Numbered from the stretch's first letter, positions 9,672-19,552 are shown. The stretch: DNA of 64,000 nt from Pedobacter petrophilus (GCF_009674725.1 NZ_WKKH01000010.1:83683-147682); one strand, 5' to 3'. Made by a program: numbers and translations. The notes: generated from the sequence alone by a model not told the origin.

Positions 9672-9773
9672 GATTTATTAAAAATATGACGCAAAGGAAA
9701 GGAGAAATTAAGTGCCAATCATCATGTATTTGCAATTTCATATCAACACTATTAAACAAAAAAACATTAGCAT

Positions 9774-10139
9774 CTACCTGATACTATCAAACTCATCCAT
9801 CACCTTAGATTTATGGTTATAGATCCGCAATTCTGGTTTAATATTTCTATTAGAGATATTTAATAGTTCAATATTGGTGTTTGGAGGAACCGCTGTTGAA
9901 ATCTTTCTTTTGATTATAATCTGATCGGTTGCGTTGGGTATTCTAAGTATTAAAGTATCCCTGGAAGAGTTTGTAACATCCAGATCAAACGCTGATTTGT
10001 CTTCCAGGTGTATTGATAATTTTGTAAGTGGCGCAAAGGTTTTCTTAATCTATAACGACTGTTGATCTCTGGATAAAACACAACCAGTCATTGCTATTAT
10101 TAAAAGAATGCCATTAACGGCTATCATTCGATTTCTCAT
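9774..10139 (-). pseudogene. Small lipoprotein gene broken by one in-frame TAG
   Basis: On the minus strand an ATG at 10139 opens MRNRMIAVNGILLIIAMTGC, a clean signal peptide with lipobox MTGC. Codon 30 is TAG (10050-10052), after which the same frame stays open for 91 more codons to a TAG at 9774. The downstream part looks like genuine protein (LEDKSAFDLDVTNSSRDTL) and resembles a small beta-rich domain. A single nonsense change therefore truncates an otherwise intact 121-codon frame. Alternatives are a sequencing error or readthrough. It fills most of the gap between the thioredoxin-like gene and rsmA. Confidence 0.7.
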
Positions 10140-10170
10140 ATAATTTTTCAGACATTAAAAAACTTGCTGG

Positions 10171-10956
10171 TTAAGCCTCCATCAATTTACTCAAATGTTG
10201 CGTTAAGGCCACAAAATCGTCAACCGTTAATTGCTCTGCCCTTTTCTCAAAGTAGATGTGATCATCCATTTTATCTTTCGGCATTACCGCAGAAACGGCA
10301 TTACGCAAAGTTTTTCTCCGTTGATTAAAACCAGCTTTAACCACACGCCAGAACAATTTTTCATCACAATCTAGCGTCTCCACCTCATTTCGGGTTAAGC
10401 GAATAACGGCAGAGTTTACTTTTGGTGGGGGATTGAAAGTTCCGGGTTTAACAGTAAAGAGGTATTCAATTTTATAATATGCCTGGAGAAAAACACTTAA
10501 TATTCCATACTCTTTTGTACCTGCAGGCGAAGCGCATCGTTGCGCAACTTCTTTCTGGAACATGCCCACCATTTCCACCACTTTATGGCGATTATCTAAA
10601 ATCTTAAATAAAATCTGGGAGGAAATATTATAAGGGAAGTTGCCGATAATAGCGAACTGACCAGGAAAATTGGCATCAAAATCTAATTTCAGAAAATCAC
10701 CATTAATTAAACGATCGCCCAATTGAGGATACTTTTCGTTCAGGAAATGATAAGATTCTGTATCGATATCAATTAAATAAGTTTGTAAATCTTCACGTTT
10801 CAACAAAAAATCAGACAAAATTCCCATCCCCGGACCAACTTCCAAAACCTGATTGTATTTTTCGGTGTTTACCAAACTTTCTACAATCCGGTTCGCAATG
10901 CCCTTATCAGTTAAAAAATGCTGACCTAAATGTTTTTTCGCTTTTACTAAACTCAT
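10171..10956 (-). CDS. rsmA: 16S rRNA dimethyladenosine methyltransferase
   Basis: 261 residues. RsmA (KsgA) dimethylates the two adjacent adenosines in the 3'-terminal hairpin of 16S rRNA, using S-adenosylmethionine. Signatures: KKHLGQHFL at the N-terminus, the SAM loop VGPGMGIL at residues 40-47, the acidic LIDID at 61-65 and the catalytic NFPYN at 106-110. The C-terminal helical domain is present, with the basic QRRKTLRNA. It lies upstream of, and divergent from, pdxA. Confidence 0.97.
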   Translation of the reverse strand: MSLVKAKKHLGQHFLTDKGIANRIVESLVNTEKYNQVLEVGPGMGILSDFLLKREDLQTYLIDIDTESYHFLNEKYPQLGDRLINGDFLKLDFDANFPGQFAIIGNFPYNISSQILFKILDNRHKVVEMVGMFQKEVAQRCASPAGTKEYGILSVFLQAYYKIEYLFTVKPGTFNPPPKVNSAVIRLTRNEVETLDCDEKLFWRVVKAGFNQRRKTLRNAVSAVMPKDKMDDHIYFEKRAEQLTVDDFVALTQHLSKLMEA

Positions 10957-10971
10957 GTTTAAAACTTAATG

Positions 10972-11046
10972 CCACGGAAACACAGAAAGCACGGAATAAT
11001 TAAAAACATTTTATTCTTCCTTCCGTGAAGCCGTGTTTCCGTGACC
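10972..11046. repeat. Dispersed inverted repeat (CCACGGAAACAC type)
   Basis: GCCACGGAAACACAGAAAGC and the reverse-oriented TTCCGTGAAGCCGTGTTTCC form an imperfect inverted repeat between rsmA and pdxA. A related copy lies at 27229-27292 after the fused E1 gene, so this is a repeat family of the genome, not a gene-specific site. Confidence 0.55.
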
Positions 11047-11136
11047 CGGATATTTTCTACAAAATAACTAATTTTTATCCGGTAAGCACCTGTTTAATCG
11101 AAAATCAGTATTTTGCGCTAAAATATTCCAGTAATT

Positions 11137-12216
11137 ATGAGCGATAAACTTAAAATAGGCATCAGTATAGGCGACGTGAACGGTATAGGTTTAGAGGTAA
11201 TCATCAAAACATTATCCAATCCGGCAATCTTAAATTACTGCACACCAATTGTTTATGGCCATACTAAAGTTTCGTCTTTCCACAGGAAGGCAAATAACCT
11301 GGGCGATTTCAGTTTTAACGTGATTAATCAAGCCAATCAGGCCCAGGTTAAAAAGGCAAACATGATTAATTGCTGGGAGGAAGATGTAAAAATCGAACTC
11401 GGACAAGTTACGCCTACAGGCGGTAAATATGCGCTTATATCGCTCGAAAGAGCAACTGCAGATTTAGTAGCCGGAGAAATTGATGCCCTAGTAACTGCTC
11501 CAATCAATAAACACAACATCCAGTCAGAAACGTTTTCTTTCCCCGGGCATACAGAATATTTGCAGGAAAAAAGTGGCAGTAAAGATGTGTTGATGTTTTT
11601 AATCAGCGAGAATTTACGCGTGGGCGTGGTTACCGGCCACATTCCGGTTAAAGATGTTCCAACTTCGATTACAAAAGAAAAGATTTTAGGGAAATTAAAA
11701 TTGATCAATGAAAGCCTGAAAAAAGATTTCTGGATCGAAAAACCTAAAATCGCAGTATTGGGTTTAAATCCTCACGCCAGTGATAATGGTTTATTAGGGG
11801 CGGAAGAAGCCGAAATCATTACGCCTGCCATTCAGGAGGCTTATGATAAAGGCATGATGGTTTTCGGGCCTTACCCGGCAGATGGTTTCTTCGGAAATAG
11901 CAGTTATAAAAAATTTGATGCTGTTTTGGCCATGTATCATGATCAGGGCTTAATCCCTTTCAAAACCTTAGCATTCCACAATGGCGTTAACTATACAGCA
12001 GGCTTAAATTTCGTTCGTACCTCTCCGGATCATGGAACAGGTTATGATATTGCAGGGAAAGACCTGGCAGATTCTACTTCGTTTACTGAAGCTTTGTTTT
12101 CAGCCATTCACATCGTCAAAAACCGCAGGGAACAAGAGGAAATGCTAAGCGGACAATTGCGTTCTGGTGGTAAAATAGTAGAGACCCAGTTTGATATTAA
12201 GGATGATGCTTCTTAG
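11137..12216 (+). CDS. pdxA: 4-hydroxythreonine-4-phosphate dehydrogenase
   Basis: 359 residues. PdxA oxidises 4-phosphohydroxy-L-threonine in the DXP-dependent pathway to pyridoxal 5'-phosphate. The three metal-binding histidines are recognisable: His168 in TGHIP, His213 in NPHASDNG and His268 in MYHDQG; TSPDHGTGYDIAG near residues 295-307 is the substrate and cofactor segment. The ATG is preceded by a single-gene promoter region containing TTTTGCG. No pyridoxine partner genes are adjacent. Confidence 0.96.
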   Translation: MSDKLKIGISIGDVNGIGLEVIIKTLSNPAILNYCTPIVYGHTKVSSFHRKANNLGDFSFNVINQANQAQVKKANMINCWEEDVKIELGQVTPTGGKYALISLERATADLVAGEIDALVTAPINKHNIQSETFSFPGHTEYLQEKSGSKDVLMFLISENLRVGVVTGHIPVKDVPTSITKEKILGKLKLINESLKKDFWIEKPKIAVLGLNPHASDNGLLGAEEAEIITPAIQEAYDKGMMVFGPYPADGFFGNSSYKKFDAVLAMYHDQGLIPFKTLAFHNGVNYTAGLNFVRTSPDHGTGYDIAGKDLADSTSFTEALFSAIHIVKNRREQEEMLSGQLRSGGKIVETQFDIKDDAS

Positions 12217-12218
12217 GG

Positions 12219-12390
12219 AAGAATAAGGATTAAAGAGAAAAGAACAAGGATTAAAGAGCAAGGAACAAAGATCAAAGACAATGTGTTTTGACACTTTAAC
12301 TTCCGGCTCCCGACTTCAGACTTTTCACAATTGCGCCTTAAAATCCTGACCTCAGACCCCGGACATCCGACTTCAGACTTTTTACAATTA
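12219..12390. repeat. Low-complexity and direct-repeat spacer
   Basis: The first half repeats AAGGATTAAAGAG-like units; the second half has two copies of CGACTTCAGACTTTT-n-ACAATT (12310-12332 and 12368-12389). Such strings are common dispersed spacer repeats in Pedobacter-type genomes. An open frame on the minus strand across this region is an artefact of the repeats. Confidence 0.5.
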
Positions 12391-12435
12391 AAATGAAAGG
12401 GGGCAAAACCATCAGGCATACTACTACCTGTAATT

Positions 12436-13584
12436 GTGATTTCGCAGTTTCTTTGCACCTCACTTTGGTTTGCTGGTAACGCGGTATTGCCAGATATTAT
12501 TAAGAATTTTCCACTTGAGATGAACCTGCTGGCAAATTTAACCAGCATGGTCCAGTTTGGATTTATCAGCGGCACCTTAGTATTTGCCGTTTTTTCTATT
12601 TCTGATATTTTCCCACCATCAAAAGTTTTCTTTATTTGCGGCATAACTGCAGCGTTATTTAACCTGGCCATTTGCCTCGAATTATCAGATGTCAGACTTT
12701 TACTTTTATTTCGGTTTTTAACCGGATTTATGCTGGCTGGGATTTATCCGGTCGGGATGAAAATAGCTTCAGATTATTTTAAGGATGGATTAGGCAAATC
12801 CCTGGGCTTTTTGGTTGGCGCATTGGTTCTGGGCACCGCTTTCCCACATTTATTAAGAACATTAACCACTGCATTTCCCTGGAAGTCTTTGATTTATGCT
12901 ACTTCAGCATTATCCTTAATTGGTGCAGGCAGCGTTTTTATTTTCGTGCCTAACGGGCCATTCAGAATGGCGGGACAAAAATTCGATTTAAGTGCCAGTT
13001 TTAGCGGTTTCAAAAACAGCAATTTCCGATCAGTAGCATTTGGATACTTTGGCCACATGTGGGAACTTTACACGTTTTGGGCTTTCCTCCCGGGGATGCT
13101 TTTATTTTACAACAGCAAACATCCGGCATCTTCACTAAATGTTTCCTTATTTTCTTTTCTCATTATTGCCTCTGGAGCGCTTTCCTGCATCGCCGGCGGG
13201 CTACTTTCCCAAAAATTCGGCGCAAAGAGAATCGCCACCATTGCACTTGCGGTGTCAGGATTATGCTGTTTGCTATCCTCTCTCTTCCTCTTTATCGATT
13301 CGGTTTACCTCTTCGTAAGCTTTCTATTGATCTGGGGATTAAGTGCCACGGCAGATTCTCCGTTATTTTCATCATTAGTGGCCAAAAATGCACCAGAAAG
13401 GCTAAGGGGAACCTCCCTTACGTTAGTCAATTGTATTGGTTTTACCATTACTATTATCAGCATTCAAGTCATCAATTATTTAGCTAAAGCGTTCAATTCT
13501 CCTTATATTTATATGGTTTTGGCTATTGGCCCGGCCTTAGGGCTTTTAGCTTTATTAAAAGACAAAAATAAAAAGGTATGTTAA
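12436..13584 (+). CDS. MFS transporter, 5' end uncertain
   Basis: From a GTG the protein has 382 residues with about twelve hydrophobic helices; FISGTLVF, the loop after helix 2 and GIYPVGMKIASDYF match major facilitator family sugar/nitrate-type carriers. The first helix is cut short at this start. An ATG at 12393 begins MKG in another frame; removing one G from the GGGGG run at 12399-12403 would join it to this frame as MKGAKPSGILLPVIVISQF, a much better N-terminus. Either the gene starts at GTG, or a G-run indel has shifted it. The 3' end overlaps the sulfurtransferase gene by 7 bp, so both belong to one operon. Substrate unknown. Confidence 0.8.
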   Translation: MISQFLCTSLWFAGNAVLPDIIKNFPLEMNLLANLTSMVQFGFISGTLVFAVFSISDIFPPSKVFFICGITAALFNLAICLELSDVRLLLLFRFLTGFMLAGIYPVGMKIASDYFKDGLGKSLGFLVGALVLGTAFPHLLRTLTTAFPWKSLIYATSALSLIGAGSVFIFVPNGPFRMAGQKFDLSASFSGFKNSNFRSVAFGYFGHMWELYTFWAFLPGMLLFYNSKHPASSLNVSLFSFLIIASGALSCIAGGLLSQKFGAKRIATIALAVSGLCCLLSSLFLFIDSVYLFVSFLLIWGLSATADSPLFSSLVAKNAPERLRGTSLTLVNCIGFTITIISIQVINYLAKAFNSPYIYMVLAIGPALGLLALLKDKNKKVC

Positions 13585-14417
13585 AATTATCCCCAATCAT
13601 AAAACCAGAAGAATTAACCTGGTTAAATCAAGATGATGAAATCGTTCTAATAGACGCCAGTGCGGGTTCCAAAGCACGCTATGAGGAGCAACACCTCGCG
13701 GGTGCATTATTTGTGGATGTAAACGAGGATTTGGCTAACATTGGTGATTTTGCCAAAGGCGGCCGTCATCCGCTACCAACATTCGAGCAATTTTCCCGGG
13801 TTTTACAAAAATCAGGCATTACTGAGCATACACATGTTATTGTTTACGATGATAAAAATGGTGGCAATGCTGCAGCCAGATTATGGTGGATGCTCAGAGC
13901 CATCGGCCATGAAAAGGTACAGGTAATTGATGGAGGATTCCAGGCTGCGGTTAAGGCTGGATTTCCCACTACAAGCAAAGTAGAAAGTCCGAAATCCGTT
14001 GGCAACTATACGGTTAAATCATGGAATCTTCCGCTATCAAATCTTGATGAAGTAGAAAAAGTGGCAAAAACTGAAGATCACTTGGTGATTGATGTGAGAG
14101 ATGCCAATCGATATGCCGGATTCATGGAGCCTATAGATACCATTGCCGGCCATATTCCGGGCGCAACTAATATTCCCTTCACAGAAAATTTAGATCCAGA
14201 TGGTCACTTTTTATCTCCCAAGGATCTAAATCAAAAATACGCTGCTGCATTAGCGGGTATAGAACCAGAAAATGTGATTGTTCACTGCGGATCGGGCATT
14301 ACAGCCTGCCATACGCTTTTAGCAATGGATTATGCAGGCCTGCCGATTCCTAAGCTTTACGTGGGTTCATGGAGTGAGTGGAGCCGAAATAATAAAGAGA
14401 TGGTTTTGGCAGAGTAG
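13578..14417 (+). CDS. sseA: 3-mercaptopyruvate sulfurtransferase
   Basis: 279 residues, two tandem rhodanese domains. The catalytic Cys237 sits in CGSGITA (237-243), the loop type of mercaptopyruvate sulfurtransferases rather than thiosulfate rhodaneses (CRxGx[RT]). It transfers sulfur from 3-mercaptopyruvate to thiols or cyanide in the cytoplasm. Additional family features are HLAGA and GHIPGATNIPF before the sulfur loop. It overlaps the MFS gene by 7 bp and is the last gene of that pair. Confidence 0.9.
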   Translation: MLKLSPIIKPEELTWLNQDDEIVLIDASAGSKARYEEQHLAGALFVDVNEDLANIGDFAKGGRHPLPTFEQFSRVLQKSGITEHTHVIVYDDKNGGNAAARLWWMLRAIGHEKVQVIDGGFQAAVKAGFPTTSKVESPKSVGNYTVKSWNLPLSNLDEVEKVAKTEDHLVIDVRDANRYAGFMEPIDTIAGHIPGATNIPFTENLDPDGHFLSPKDLNQKYAAALAGIEPENVIVHCGSGITACHTLLAMDYAGLPIPKLYVGSWSEWSRNNKEMVLAE

Positions 14418-14423
14418 GCATAT

Positions 14424-14515
14424 CGTCATTTCGACCGAAGTGAAGAAATCATTAAACTTTAAGCCGATTATAAAGATCTCTTCGTTCCCCCATGCTACAA
14501 TCGAGAAGAGCACAT
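14424..14515. repeat. Dispersed repeat fragment (GTCATTTCGACCGAAG type)
   Basis: GTCATTTCGACCGAAGTGAA followed by AAGATCTCTTCG and GAAGAGC is a fragment of a widespread Bacteroidota intergenic inverted repeat. The rest of the 14418-14678 gap is AT-rich and ends in the promoter of the next gene. Confidence 0.45.
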
Positions 14516-14648
14516 GAGCAATAATTTCCATCCAAAACCCAACGAAACCAATTTCAAAAAATTAAAGATTTGAGCCAACACTCCAGGATTTCGATATTTT
14601 AAGATGAACAATTTTTAAAAAACATTTTTAATCTAACAATTTTATCCC

Positions 14649-14656
14649 TACATTTG
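14649..14656 (+). promoter_or_regulatory. Predicted -7 box of the DUF177-rpmF-plsX cluster
   Basis: TACATTTG is a full TAnnTTTG match placed 22 bp before the TTG start of the DUF177 gene. It is the likely promoter for the ribosomal protein and lipid synthesis cluster that follows. Confidence 0.55.
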
Positions 14657-14678
14657 CAGGCTAAAATTTTACAGTACT

Positions 14679-15209
14679 TTGAACCCATTAAAGCAATTTT
14701 CTATACCGTTTACCGGACTAAAATTGGGAGCCCATCAGTTTGATTATGAGCTGGATGACACCTTCTTTAATGCTTTCGAGTATTCGTTAATAAAAAGTGG
14801 TAATTTAAAAGTTAACCTGGAACTTGATCGACAAGAGACCATGTTACTCTTAAAATTTAAAGTTATTGGAACTTTAAATTTGGATTGCGATAAATGTTTA
14901 TCGGAGTTCTCTTATCCTGTTAACTTATACGAAAGACAGATAGTAAAGTTTGCAGAAGATGAATTAGAAAGTGACGATGAGGAGATTATCTCGTTAAGCC
15001 GTAAAGATTCTGAAATTGATATATCCAGGCCTTTATATGAAATGATAAATGTGGCCGTACCTTATATCAAAAACTGTGAGCAGGCAAATAAAGAGTGTGA
15101 TCAGGAAATGATTGATCGCTTAACGCAACTCTCTATCGACAAGCAGGCAGAAGAAAACGAACAAACAAGCGACCCACGTTGGGAAGCCCTTAATAAGTTA
15201 AAAAAATAA
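14679..15209 (+). CDS. DUF177 (YceD-like) protein
   Basis: 176 residues starting at TTG; no ATG lies close by. The YceD/DUF177 family is regularly encoded immediately upstream of rpmF and has been tied to 23S rRNA accumulation. Visible features: LNLDCDKCLSEFSYPV near residue 70, the conserved CxxC segment, and the acidic C-terminal tail ending DPRWEALNKLKK, a family hallmark. It is followed 15 bp later by rpmF, so the two are co-transcribed. Confidence 0.85.
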   Translation: MNPLKQFSIPFTGLKLGAHQFDYELDDTFFNAFEYSLIKSGNLKVNLELDRQETMLLLKFKVIGTLNLDCDKCLSEFSYPVNLYERQIVKFAEDELESDDEEIISLSRKDSEIDISRPLYEMINVAVPYIKNCEQANKECDQEMIDRLTQLSIDKQAEENEQTSDPRWEALNKLKK

Positions 15210-15224
15210 TTAGATTATACACCA

Positions 15225-15416
15225 ATGGCACATCCAAAACGGAAAATCTCGAAACAGAGAAAGAATAAAAGAAGAACACACTATAAAGCAGTGACGCCTT
15301 CTTTAGCAACTTGCGCAGCAACAGGTGCTATCCACGTACCTCACCGTGCATACAACGTTGATGGTAACCTATACTATAACGGTAAATTGGTTATCGAAAA
15401 TACTCAAATCGGGTAA
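15225..15416 (+). CDS. rpmF: 50S ribosomal protein L32
   Basis: 63 residues, the usual size. The N-terminus MAHPKRKISKQRKNKRRTHY is diagnostic of L32. This version has only one cysteine in the central segment (ATCAATGA) and lacks the zinc-binding four-cysteine set, so it is the zinc-independent form. It sits between DUF177 and plsX in the conserved ribosome-lipid cluster. Confidence 0.97.
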   Translation: MAHPKRKISKQRKNKRRTHYKAVTPSLATCAATGAIHVPHRAYNVDGNLYYNGKLVIENTQIG

Positions 15417-15516
15417 TTTTCTTAAGAAATTGTTTGTGTTTTCAGCGGCTTTAGTTATACCTTAGTCCACTGAAAATTTAGGATTTAACCTAACTTAACA
15501 CAAACAGATTTTTTCT

Positions 15517-16455
15517 ATGAAAATAGGCCTCGACATAATGGGCGGAGACTATGCTCCCAAAGCAATTGTTTTGGGAGCAATAGCAGCTCATCAATCGCTA
15601 AACGCTGGAGAACATTTAGTTCTTATCGGCGATACCGAACAGATTAAACCCATTCTTACAGAAGAGGGATTTAATCCGGATCATTTTGAATACGTTCATA
15701 CTGATGAAGTTATTGGTATGGGCGAACATCCCACAAAAGCAATCGTTCAGAAACCGAATTCGAGCATTGCTGTTGGTTTTAACCTTTTAAAAGAAGGTAA
15801 AATCGATTCTTTTGCAAGCGCGGGTAACTCTGGCGCAATGCTAGTTGGCGCTGTATTCAGCGTTAAAACTATTCCAGGCATTATTCGGCCTTGTTTATGT
15901 TCTATTCTTCCCAAGCTTAAAGGTGGTACCGGTTTATTATTAGATGTAGGTGCCAATGCAGATTGCAAACCAGATATCCTCCTCCAATTCGGCGTTTTAG
16001 GCAGTTTGTACGCCGAAAACTTATTCAAGATAGATAATCCAAGGGTTGCTTTAATGAATATCGGCGAAGAAGATGAAAAAGGTAACATGTTAAGCATGGC
16101 CACCTTCCCCTTAATGAAAGAAACCAATCTTTTTAATTTTGTAGGTAACGTAGAAGGAAGAGATCTTTTTAACGATAAATCAGATGTAATCGTTTGCGAT
16201 GGCTTTACTGGAAATGTAATGCTTAAATTAGCTGAATCTTTTTACGTAATTACCATCAAAAAAGGATTGAAAGATGAGTTTTTCGATCGGTTTAATTACG
16301 AACAGTACGGTGGAAGTCCGGTTTTAGGTGTTAACGCTCCTGTGGTTATCGGACATGGAATTTCTAGTCCGCTAGCGGTTAAAAATATGGTTCTGCAATC
16401 CAGAGAAATGATTACTACGGGATTGGTAGAAAAAATTAGAATGGCATTTAAATAA
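15517..16455 (+). CDS. plsX: Phosphate acyltransferase PlsX
   Basis: 312 residues. PlsX converts acyl-ACP and phosphate to acyl-phosphate, which PlsY uses for the first acylation of glycerol 3-phosphate. N-terminal [16 protein letters not shown] and the central [12 protein letters not shown] are family signatures, as is the late [17 protein letters not shown] segment. It is preceded by a 100-bp gap holding a weak hairpin (TTTTCAG 15439-15445 with CTGAAAA 15470-15476) and followed 11 bp later by fabH. Confidence 0.96.
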   Translation: MKIGLDIMGGDYAPKAIVLGAIAAHQSLNAGEHLVLIGDTEQIKPILTEEGFNPDHFEYVHTDEVIGMGEHPTKAIVQKPNSSIAVGFNLLKEGKIDSFASAGNSGAMLVGAVFSVKTIPGIIRPCLCSILPKLKGGTGLLLDVGANADCKPDILLQFGVLGSLYAENLFKIDNPRVALMNIGEEDEKGNMLSMATFPLMKETNLFNFVGNVEGRDLFNDKSDVIVCDGFTGNVMLKLAESFYVITIKKGLKDEFFDRFNYEQYGGSPVLGVNAPVVIGHGISSPLAVKNMVLQSREMITTGLVEKIRMAFK

Positions 16456-16466
16456 AAATTCTTAAA

Positions 16467-17465
16467 ATGAGTAAAATTCATGCTGCTATTACGGCAGTAA
16501 ATGGTTACGTTCCCGACTATGTACTCACCAACACAGAGTTAGAAACCATGGTTGATACTTCTGATGAGTGGATTACGAGCAGAACCGGCATTAAAGAGCG
16601 TAGAATTTTAAAGGGTGAGGGTTTAGGCACTTCAGATATGGCAGTTCATGCCGTTAATGGTTTACTTAAAAAGAGAGGAATTGATGCATCAGAAATCGAA
16701 CTTATTATTTTTTGCACTACTACTCCCGATTTTACATTCCCTGCAACGGCTAACGTATTGGCTGATAAAATCGGCGCTAAAAATGCCTGGGGTTACGATC
16801 TTCAGGCGGCATGTTCAGGTTTTATCTTTGGCCTGGCAACCGGTGCTTCTTTCGTAGAATCTGGCAGGCATAAAAAAGTATTGGTAGTTGGGGGTGATAA
16901 AATGTCGTCAATTATTAACTATGAAGACCGTACCACCTGTATCATTTTTGGTGATGGTTGCGGTTGTGCTTTATTGGAGCCAAACGAAGAGGGCTTAGGG
17001 ATTCAGGATTCTATTTTAAGAACTGATGGCGCAGGAAGAGATTTTCTGGGCATGAAAGGTGGTGGTTCCGTTCAGCCAGCTACGCATGAAAGCATTGACG
17101 CTAAGTTACATTACGCACATCAGGAAGGCCGCACTGTATTTAAATTTGCCGTTACCAATATGGCAGATGTTGCTGCAGAAATTATGGAACGCAATAACCT
17201 TACCCCGGATGATGTGGCATGGTTAGTTCCACACCAGGCAAACAAACGCATTATTGATGCCACTGCAAACCGCATGGGCGTAACTACCGATAAAGTAATG
17301 ATCAACATTGAGCGTTATGGTAATACGACAAACGGAACCATTCCTTTATGTTTATGGGAATGGGAAGGCCAGTTAAAAAAAGGCGACAACATTGTATTGG
17401 CTGCTTTTGGTGGCGGATTTACATGGGGTTCAATTTACCTTAAATGGGCTTACGATACTGAATAG
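16467..17465 (+). CDS. fabH: 3-oxoacyl-ACP synthase III
   Basis: 332 residues. FabH starts fatty acid synthesis by condensing acyl-CoA with malonyl-ACP. The triad is Cys116 (QAACSGF), His256 (VPHQANKRI) and Asn286 (YGNTTNG). Its position straight after plsX and before accB-accC is the classic housekeeping context, so this copy, not the one at 7-8 kb, is the likely primary enzyme. The branched-chain E1 elsewhere in the window would supply branched acyl-CoA primers typical of these bacteria. Confidence 0.96.
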   Translation: MSKIHAAITAVNGYVPDYVLTNTELETMVDTSDEWITSRTGIKERRILKGEGLGTSDMAVHAVNGLLKKRGIDASEIELIIFCTTTPDFTFPATANVLADKIGAKNAWGYDLQAACSGFIFGLATGASFVESGRHKKVLVVGGDKMSSIINYEDRTTCIIFGDGCGCALLEPNEEGLGIQDSILRTDGAGRDFLGMKGGGSVQPATHESIDAKLHYAHQEGRTVFKFAVTNMADVAAEIMERNNLTPDDVAWLVPHQANKRIIDATANRMGVTTDKVMINIERYGNTTNGTIPLCLWEWEGQLKKGDNIVLAAFGGGFTWGSIYLKWAYDTE

Positions 17466-17616
17466 GAATTTGGGAATGGTAAATAGATAAAGCGAGTATT
17501 TAATACGCCTGGTCTATTTCTTATCCCCCTTCTCAATTTCCCACATAATTAAAAACAAAAAAAGTATAACTTAGTTAATTCATTAACACTATTTTTTACA
17601 TAACAAGGATTAAAAA

Positions 17617-18084
17617 ATGGATATCAAACAAATACAGGAACTGATTAAATTTGTTTCTCGTTCTGGAGTAAACGAAGTTGCTATTGAGCAAGAAAACTTC
17701 AAGATCACGATTAAAACAAACCAGGCACCAACTGTTGTGCAGGCTACCGTACCACAAGCGCCGCTTGTACAGGCTGCAGCACCTGTTGCTACAGCTCCTA
17801 CTGCTCCGATTGCGGCTATTCCTGCTGAGGAAGATACCTCAAAATACATTACAATTAAATCTCCAATGATTGGTACATTCTACCGTTCAGCAAGTCCGGA
17901 GAAACCGATGTTTGTAAATGTTGGTGATGAAGTTGGTATTGGCAAAGTGGTTTGTATTATTGAAGCAATGAAACTTTTCAACGAAATTGAAAGTGAAGTT
18001 TCAGGCCGTATCGTTAAAATTTTGGTTGATAATGCATCACCAGTTGAGTACGACCAACCTTTATTTTTAGTAGAACCTATTTAG
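17617..18084 (+). CDS. accB: Biotin carboxyl carrier protein of acetyl-CoA carboxylase
   Basis: 155 residues: an N-terminal helical part, a Pro/Ala-rich linker (about residues 38-70) and a C-terminal biotinyl domain with the biotin-attachment motif EAMKL, Lys119. It shuttles carboxybiotin between AccC and the carboxyltransferase. The SPMIGTFYRSASP segment is typical of AccB. It precedes accC by about 100 bp. Confidence 0.96.
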   Translation: MDIKQIQELIKFVSRSGVNEVAIEQENFKITIKTNQAPTVVQATVPQAPLVQAAAPVATAPTAPIAAIPAEEDTSKYITIKSPMIGTFYRSASPEKPMFVNVGDEVGIGKVVCIIEAMKLFNEIESEVSGRIVKILVDNASPVEYDQPLFLVEPI

Positions 18085-18185
18085 AAATTGATTTCACAGA
18101 TTTAAGATAATTGCACTGATTAATATTAATTATAAGATCGAAAAATCGGTGTAATCCTATCCATCGGTGTAATCATCAATTAAAA
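18085..18185. repeat. Dispersed spacer repeat between accB and accC
   Basis: Contains TTTCACAGATTTAAGATAAT, CACTGATTAATAT and two copies of a CGGTGTAATC-like string. Similar CACAGATTAA...ATCTGTGTTCAT text occurs at 48340-48390 upstream of the carbamoyltransferase stop. I see no gene here. Confidence 0.4.
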
Positions 18186-18189
18186 AATT

Positions 18190-19530
18190 ATGTTTAAAAA
18201 AATACTAATTGCCAACAGAGGAGAAATCGCCTTGCGTATTATCCGTACCTGTAAGGAAATGGGCATCAAAACAGTTGCTGTGTACTCTACCGCAGATCGC
18301 GAAAGTTTACATGTACGTTTTGCTGATGAGGCTGTTTGTATTGGCCCGCCTCCGAGTAAAGATTCTTATTTAAATATTCCAAATATCATTTCAGCGGCAG
18401 AATTAACCAATGCCGATGCGATACATCCAGGTTACGGTTTTTTATCAGAAAATGCTAAGTTTTCTAATATCTGCCGTGAATATAACATCAAGTTTATTGG
18501 TGCTACACCAGAACAAATCAATGGCATGGGCGATAAAGCTTCGGCTAAAGAAACCATGAAAATTGCTGGTGTGCCAACTATTCCAGGTTCGGAAGGCTTA
18601 CTTACGAGCGTGAAAGAAGGAATTGCAATTGCCAATGAAATGGGTTATCCGATTATTCTTAAAGCAACCGCTGGTGGTGGTGGCCGTGGGATGCGGGTAG
18701 TTTGGAAAGATGAAGATTTTGAAAATGCCTGGGATAGTGCCCGTCAGGAATCTGGTGCTGCATTTGGTAATGATGGCTTATATCTGGAGAAATATATTGA
18801 AGATCCACGCCATATTGAAATTCAGATTATTGGTGATCAGTATGGTAAAGCCTGTCACTTATCTGAGCGTGACTGTTCTATTCAACGCCGCCATCAGAAA
18901 TTAGTAGAAGAATCTCCTTCTCCGTTTATGACAGAGGAACTTCGTGTAAGAATGGGTGAAGCTGCCATTAAAGGCGCAACGGCTGTAAATTATGAAGGTG
19001 CCGGTACAATCGAATTTTTGGTTGATAAACACCGTAACTTCTACTTTATGGAAATGAACACCCGGATTCAGGTGGAGCATCCGGTTACGGAAGAGGTAAT
19101 TAACTTCGATTTAATTAAAGAGCAGATAAAAGTTGCTGCCGGAATTCCGATTTCAGGTAAAAACTATTTCCCGGATATGCACGCAATCGAGTGTCGCATT
19201 AATGCAGAAGATCCGGCTAATAATTTCCGTCCTTCTCCAGGAAGAATTTCCAATTTCCACTCTCCTGGTGGACATGGGGTTCGTGTAGATACGCATGTAT
19301 ATGCCGGTTATTCTATTCCGTCTAACTACGATTCGATGATTGCAAAGTTAATTTGCGTGGCACAAACCCGCGAAGAAGCGATTTGTACCATGGAACGTGC
19401 CTTAGGAGAATTTGTTATTGAAGGTGTTAAAACAACTATCCCTTTTCATTTACAATTGATGAAAGACCCGAACTTTAGAGCCGGTAATTTCACAACAAAG
19501 TTTATGGAAACGTTTGAGTTCACAGAATAA
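18190..19530 (+). CDS. accC: Biotin carboxylase subunit of acetyl-CoA carboxylase
   Basis: 446 residues, normal for AccC. ATP-grasp enzyme that carboxylates the biotin of AccB. N-terminal [19 protein letters not shown], the glycine-rich ATP loop [12 protein letters not shown], and the active-site segments [15 protein letters not shown] and RINAEDP are all present. It ends the DUF177-rpmF-plsX-fabH-accB-accC series and is closed by a strong terminator. Confidence 0.98.
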   Translation: MFKKILIANRGEIALRIIRTCKEMGIKTVAVYSTADRESLHVRFADEAVCIGPPPSKDSYLNIPNIISAAELTNADAIHPGYGFLSENAKFSNICREYNIKFIGATPEQINGMGDKASAKETMKIAGVPTIPGSEGLLTSVKEGIAIANEMGYPIILKATAGGGGRGMRVVWKDEDFENAWDSARQESGAAFGNDGLYLEKYIEDPRHIEIQIIGDQYGKACHLSERDCSIQRRHQKLVEESPSPFMTEELRVRMGEAAIKGATAVNYEGAGTIEFLVDKHRNFYFMEMNTRIQVEHPVTEEVINFDLIKEQIKVAAGIPISGKNYFPDMHAIECRINAEDPANNFRPSPGRISNFHSPGGHGVRVDTHVYAGYSIPSNYDSMIAKLICVAQTREEAICTMERALGEFVIEGVKTTIPFHLQLMKDPNFRAGNFTTKFMETFEFTE

Positions 19531-19552
19531 AAACCATATTAAAAGATAATAG

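Noticed and set aside
12213..12671. Minus-strand open frame of 152 codons
   Set aside because: It runs over spacer repeats and antisense to the transporter gene; the protein shows repeated low-complexity segments only.
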